Source: Psychrosphaera haliotis
GTDB lineage: Bacteria > Pseudomonadota > Gammaproteobacteria > Enterobacterales > Alteromonadaceae
Assembly: GCF_009728465.1 (NCBI RefSeq)
Contig: NZ_WOCD01000003.1
Span: 372,001-436,000, forward strand
Length of the DNA stretch: 64,000 bases
Direction of reading: 5' to 3'
In this document: positions 58,387 through 64,000 of the stretch, piece after piece
Layout: every line of letters starts with the position of its first letter
Position numbering within the stretch: the first letter of the stretch is position 1
Translations under genes and position numbers: made by a program
Notes under the pieces: model-generated
Told to the model about the DNA's origin: nothing
What the model saw: the letters and a program-made list of their open reading frames with translations, nothing else
Database searches by the model: none

Positions 58387-59594
58387 GCGATAACCTCCTG
58401 ACGTTCTATATCTAATGTTTGGGCTTCATTTTGTGGTGCTAATTTAATTGGTAAGTAAATTGAAAATACCGCGCCACCAGATGATTTATTCGTTACAGAA
58501 ACAGTTCCTTGATGGGCTTGTGCAACGGTTTTCACCACTGATAAGCCAAGACCTGTGCCTTGTGAGCGAGTGGTATAAAAAGGTTCGAAAATCTTATCAA
58601 TGAGTGATTTTTTAATGCCAGGACCGTTGTCCTCTACTGATATACAAACCTGATTAGGTTTATCGTTAACTCTGCGCGCCGCTAAGTGTATCTGTACACC
58701 TTCACCAATAACCTGAACAGCATTGTGCACTAAATTAGTAATAGCGCTCGCCAAACTCGTTTTATTAGCTAATAAAAGAATGTCTGGTTCAGGCAGCTCA
58801 ACGGTCATAACACCAGTAGGGTTAACCATAGCATCTGAACTCTGGTGAACACTGGTTAGTAATTGCTGAAGCGATACTTGTTCTAAAACTTGATTTTCAC
58901 CACTTTTGGCAAACATCAACATGTCGTTAACTTGCTTTTCTAAGTCTGACAAACGGGATGACAGTTTTTTGACAAAGCTTCCACGTTGCTCAGGTTTTAA
59001 ACGGCCATTGGCCAGATTTGCTGAGTACAACATAGCTGCTGATAAAGGCGTTCTAATTTGGTGGGCTAAACTCGCAACCATTCGACCCAGCGCAGAAACG
59101 CGCTGTAAGTGGCTTATTCTTTCTTGAAGTTGTCTTGTTTCCGTTAAGTCCGTCATTACAATCAGCTGACCAGACTTAAGCGGCATAATATCTAATTTCA
59201 CGCGACGACCATTCACAAGTGATACTTCGTGACCATCATCTTCACGTGGTTTGAATGAACGAGCAATAACCGTTCGCCACTTTTCACCTTCAAGTGGTTC
59301 ACCTAATAGAGAAATTGCGAATTTATTTGCCTGACGTACCATGCCTTTATTATCAAGCACCACTACACCGTTTGGCAGAATATCCACTAAGTGACTGAGG
59401 TCATCATTTTGTTGACGAATTTCTTCAATTTGATCACTTGAAAGGCGATGACTTTTATCAACCGAGGATAAGCTAGGTGAATTGGCCGCTTCTGGCTCAG
59501 CAAAGCTTCGAAATTTAGACGTGAATGATGCAAGTTTAATGTTTGCATCAATAACGCGCTGCTCTGTAATTGGAGTTGATAATCTGGCTGACAT
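58383..59594 (-). CDS. flrB: Flagellar sensor histidine kinase FlrB (FleS)
   Basis: The 403-residue cytosolic kinase has a PAS domain (about 65-155, DILPNGVVVLDNKGMVRQAN), a HisKA dimerisation helix with phosphoacceptor His178 in SLAHQIRTPLSAA, and an ATPase domain (NLVHNAVQ, DNGPGI, GTGLGLSVVK). No membrane helix is present, as expected for FlrB. It phosphorylates FlrC in response to basal-body assembly. A weak sigma-54 promoter precedes it. Confidence 0.96.
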   Translation of the reverse strand: MSARLSTPITEQRVIDANIKLASFTSKFRSFAEPEAANSPSLSSVDKSHRLSSDQIEEIRQQNDDLSHLVDILPNGVVVLDNKGMVRQANKFAISLLGEPLEGEKWRTVIARSFKPREDDGHEVSLVNGRRVKLDIMPLKSGQLIVMTDLTETRQLQERISHLQRVSALGRMVASLAHQIRTPLSAAMLYSANLANGRLKPEQRGSFVKKLSSRLSDLEKQVNDMLMFAKSGENQVLEQVSLQQLLTSVHQSSDAMVNPTGVMTVELPEPDILLLANKTSLASAITNLVHNAVQVIGEGVQIHLAARRVNDKPNQVCISVEDNGPGIKKSLIDKIFEPFYTTRSQGTGLGLSVVKTVAQAHQGTVSVTNKSSGGAVFSIYLPIKLAPQNEAQTLDIERQEVIA

Positions 59595-59631
59595 AATACT
59601 GCCTCACAAGTGTTAATACACCTTGATACAA

Positions 59632-59646
59632 ACAACTATTATGCCA
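59632..59646 (-). promoter_or_regulatory. Possible sigma-54 promoter upstream of flrB
   Basis: On the minus strand TGGCATAATAGTTGT has the -24 box and correct spacing, but the -12 element reads TTGT instead of TTGC. FlrA-dependent sigma-54 expression of flrBC is known in Vibrio. Confidence 0.5.
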
Positions 59647-59722
59647 ACTTTTAAAACCTTAATTAACAAAGACTTAGATTGTTAATTTAACTTTTTCCTA
59701 CAACATCATTTTTTGACAATGA

Positions 59723-61217
59723 TTAATCATCTTTATTTAAATCGTACTTACGCATCTTCTCAACAAGGGTTGTTCTGCGAAGAGATAACTGCTCTGCTGC
59801 GCGCGAAACAACGTAATCACAACTTTGTAAAGCTTGCTCTATTAAGTTTACTTCTAATTCCGCTAGATACTCTTTTAAATCAATGCCCTCTTCTGGCAGC
59901 ATAACCGTAGTAGGGTCAGCTACTGAAGTTGCAGACATCACAAAATCATCGTTATCGTCCGCTTCTTCTTCGTCGTTAAAAGCAAAAATATCATTAAGTG
60001 CTTGGCGCTCTAAAATTTCATCTGGATATTCAGGAACAAATGGCGCTTCATCTGTGTAGCAATAGCGCTGCGGAAGATCATGCACATCAACCATCTGATT
60101 TGGGAACATGATAAGTAATCGCTCAACTAAATTGCCAAGTTTCTCGCACGTTACCTGGCCACCCATGTTGTTTTAATGACTCCAGAGCTCTATCCGTCAA
60201 ATTAAAGCGCGCACTGTGCTGTTTTTCAAATCGAGTAATAAACTCTTGAATAAGGACTTCCAAATCGTCTCTTCGGTCTTTTAAAGACGGTGACTCGATA
60301 GGGAAAACATTGAGTCGATAATATAAATCTTCTCTAAAGCGATTTTCTTCAATCATGGTTTCAAGATTTCTGTGTGTCGCCGCAATAATTCGCACATCGG
60401 CTTTTATTGCTTTACTTCCACCAACTCGTTCATAAGTTCGCTCTTGAATAACTCGTAACAGTTTCACCTGCATTTGCAGGGGCATATCACCAATTTCATC
60501 TAAAAATAGTGTTCCGCCCTGGGCTAGTTCAAATCGGCCTTTTCGTGAAGATATAGCGCCAGTAAATGCCCCTTTTTCATGACCAAACAGCTCACTTTCT
60601 AAAAGCTCAGCAGGAATTGCACCACAGTTCACAGGTACAAATGGGCCTTTTGCTCTGTTTGATAATAGGTGAACATTACGAGCGATGACTTCTTTACCCG
60701 TACCAGAGTCACCTAAAATAAGTACGTTTGCTTCTTTTTCAGCAACTTGCTTAATCAAAAAACGAATTGTTTGCATTGCATTTGTCTGACCTATAAGGCC
60801 GTCAAATAATGAACCATCAGTAGAAGCGTTTCGCTTAGGGATCAGACGCTTATATTCTTGGCAATCTCTAATTTGTTGAGTAACCACAGGGTAGGAAAGT
60901 GGCTCACTAAGTAAGCCAATGACATTCTTTTTATCAAATAAGTATTTTAGGGTTTCACCTAAAACTAAAAAAGGAACCGCAGGCTGCGAGGCAACAATGG
61001 TTTCATGTTGGCCAGACGACAAGGCGCCTAATACGCAGGCCATAACACTTTCTTCTGGGTCGCAAGCTTCGGCTAAAGTTGATTCAGACACCACTTCGCA
61101 ACGCTCACCAATAAAGCCAAATAAATTGGCAATGAGTTGGGCCCTATTCTGATTTTCGTCCAAAATAAGGATTTTACCTAAGCCAACTTGTGCCGGAGTG
61201 ATACTGTCTTTAACCAT
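59723..61217 (-). CDS. flrA: Master flagellar regulator FlrA (FleQ) (frameshifted in this sequence)
   Basis: The protein has an N-terminal FleQ-type receiver-like domain (about 14-120) without a phosphoacceptor Asp. An AAA+ domain follows (Walker A GDSGTGKE at 169-176, GAFTGA at 216-221, FLDEIGDM), then a Fis HTH at the C-terminus ([19 protein letters not shown]). The frame breaks at a TTT run at 60140-60142: it reads [12 protein letters not shown] and stops, but without one base it reads [20 protein letters not shown]. The repaired length is about 498 residues. FlrA starts the flagellar cascade with sigma-54 and in relatives is inhibited by c-di-GMP and FlhG. Confidence 0.95.
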
Positions 61218-61227
61218 GGTTTGTTCA

Positions 61228-61255
61228 AATACTATCTTATTGATTTTATAGTATT
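61228..61255. promoter_or_regulatory. Inverted repeat upstream of flrA
   Basis: AATACTAT (61228-61235) and ATAGTATT (61248-61255) are perfect inverted copies 12 bases apart, just upstream of the flrA start. It may be a leader hairpin or regulator site; the arms are AT-only, so chance is possible. I see no clear promoter in 61256-61351. Confidence 0.35.
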
Positions 61256-61351
61256 GATTGTAACTTCGATCACCTTAGTTGCAAGCACTTCCGACAATAA
61301 ATTGACGAAAATACTTATTTGACTAAATATTGACGAATAGAGGCTTAGCTT

Positions 61352-63454
<2,103 letters not shown>

Positions 63455-63582
63455 TTAACATTAAGCATATACAAACCTGTTTTAACTTAGGAAATTTAGT
63501 GATTTTTTTCTATTTTTATGTCATTTTATCGCGTTATTTTATGACTAAACATTCATCTTATTTGGGATTATATTTGTAACTT

Positions 63583-64000
63583 ATGCGGGTTTTAATTGTA
63601 TTTTTAGTTTTGTTGTTATCTTTGCCAAGTTTTCCACTTTTTGCCGAAGCAACAAACGAAGTCGAGTTTAATGAAGAGTTAATAGCTCTGAAGGTAGACT
63701 ATGCTTTGTCGCCTAATAAAAAGTTAGAGGCTTTGGAAACGCTTATTTTGCTAGCTGAATCTAACGATTGGCGTCATTCGGAAATTCGCTCACAGGTATA
63801 CAAAGCTGAAATCCTAATTTCTCTAGAACAAATTCAATCCGCTCAAAAGATAGTTGACCTTTATTTGCCTAGAACTAAAGCCGCTCATTTATTAGAGTCG
63901 AGAGCTCGCCTACAACTTGTACAAATTACGATCAATACAACACAAAACAAACCAACAATTGATTTAATTAACAATATTGAAGAAAATATTTTGTTAATTG
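63583..64000 (+). CDS. Exported protein of unknown function, N-terminal part (cut by right edge)
   Basis: The frame opens with ATG at 63583 and has no stop before the window ends, so at least 139 residues are encoded. It has a classic signal peptide (about 1-22, hydrophobic Leu/Val/Phe core, probable cut after FAEA), then a helical, TPR-like region (LSPNKKLEALETLILLAESNDWRHSEIRSQVYKAEILISLEQ). Some periplasmic-sensor signalling proteins start this way, but no output domain is visible and I do not assign a function. The 194 bases between ligA and this gene, which are divergent, are very AT-rich. Confidence 0.65.
   Translation, partial: MRVLIVFLVLLLSLPSFPLFAEATNEVEFNEELIALKVDYALSPNKKLEALETLILLAESNDWRHSEIRSQVYKAEILISLEQIQSAQKIVDLYLPRTKAAHLLESRARLQLVQITINTTQNKPTIDLINNIEENILLI

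Overview
This window is a flagellar and chemotaxis locus from an AT-rich (roughly 40% GC by eye) marine-type gammaproteobacterium. The gene content and order (flrABC, fliE-R, flhBAFG, fliA, cheYZAB, motCD, parC/parP, cheW) match polarly flagellated Alteromonadales, Vibrionales and Pseudomonadales. An Alteromonadales-like host is my inference; no rRNA or other firm taxonomic marker is present.

Layout. Bases 1-6.8 kb hold unrelated genes: the end of an adenosine deaminase, a LysR regulator divergent from a VOC/glyoxalase-fold gene, an MFS transporter, a receiver-TPR protein whose receiver lacks its phosphoacceptor Asp, a DUF2919-like membrane protein and a DsbA-fold protein without its CxxC. 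From 7.0 to 61.2 kb almost everything is on the minus strand. Read in the direction of transcription, from high to low coordinates, the order is: flrA, flrB, flrC (sigma-54 cascade); fliE-fliR, flhB (basal body, switch, export); flhA, flhF, flhG, fliA; cheYZAB, motC, motD, parC, parP, cheW, a DUF2802-like gene; flgF, flgG, flgH, flgI, an unrecognised gene, flgJ, flgK, flgL; then the filament block, with three long flagellins, flaG, fliD, a fliT-like gene, fliS and three more flagellins. Bases 61.3-63.4 kb hold ligA. An unrecognised exported protein starts at 63.58 kb and runs off the right edge. flgA-E, flgM, flgN, cheR and cheV are not in the window.

How it works together. FlrA and FlrBC with sigma-54 should drive the intermediate classes. 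Promoters with GG-N10-GC spacing are readable before fliE, flhA, flgF and one flagellin, with a weaker one before flrB. FliA (sigma-28) drives late genes, with textbook sites before two flagellin genes. FlhF/FlhG set flagellar number and place, ParC/ParP place the chemotaxis array at the pole, and MotC/MotD are a stator pair.

The standout gene is a flagellinolysin at 7.9-9.6 kb: a flagellin with a zinc metallopeptidase (HEMVH, then E268) inserted between its two conserved ends, sitting among six flagellin paralogues. It would make a proteolytic filament.

Data-quality warning. At least seven genes (flrA, fliF, fliN, flhF, cheA, one flagellin and the flagellinolysin) are each broken by one apparent single-base indel. 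Five of these are insertions at the same short context, GAAAC (from GAAC). This looks like a systematic sequencing error more than biology, and I annotate those genes as full-length loci with a frameshift.
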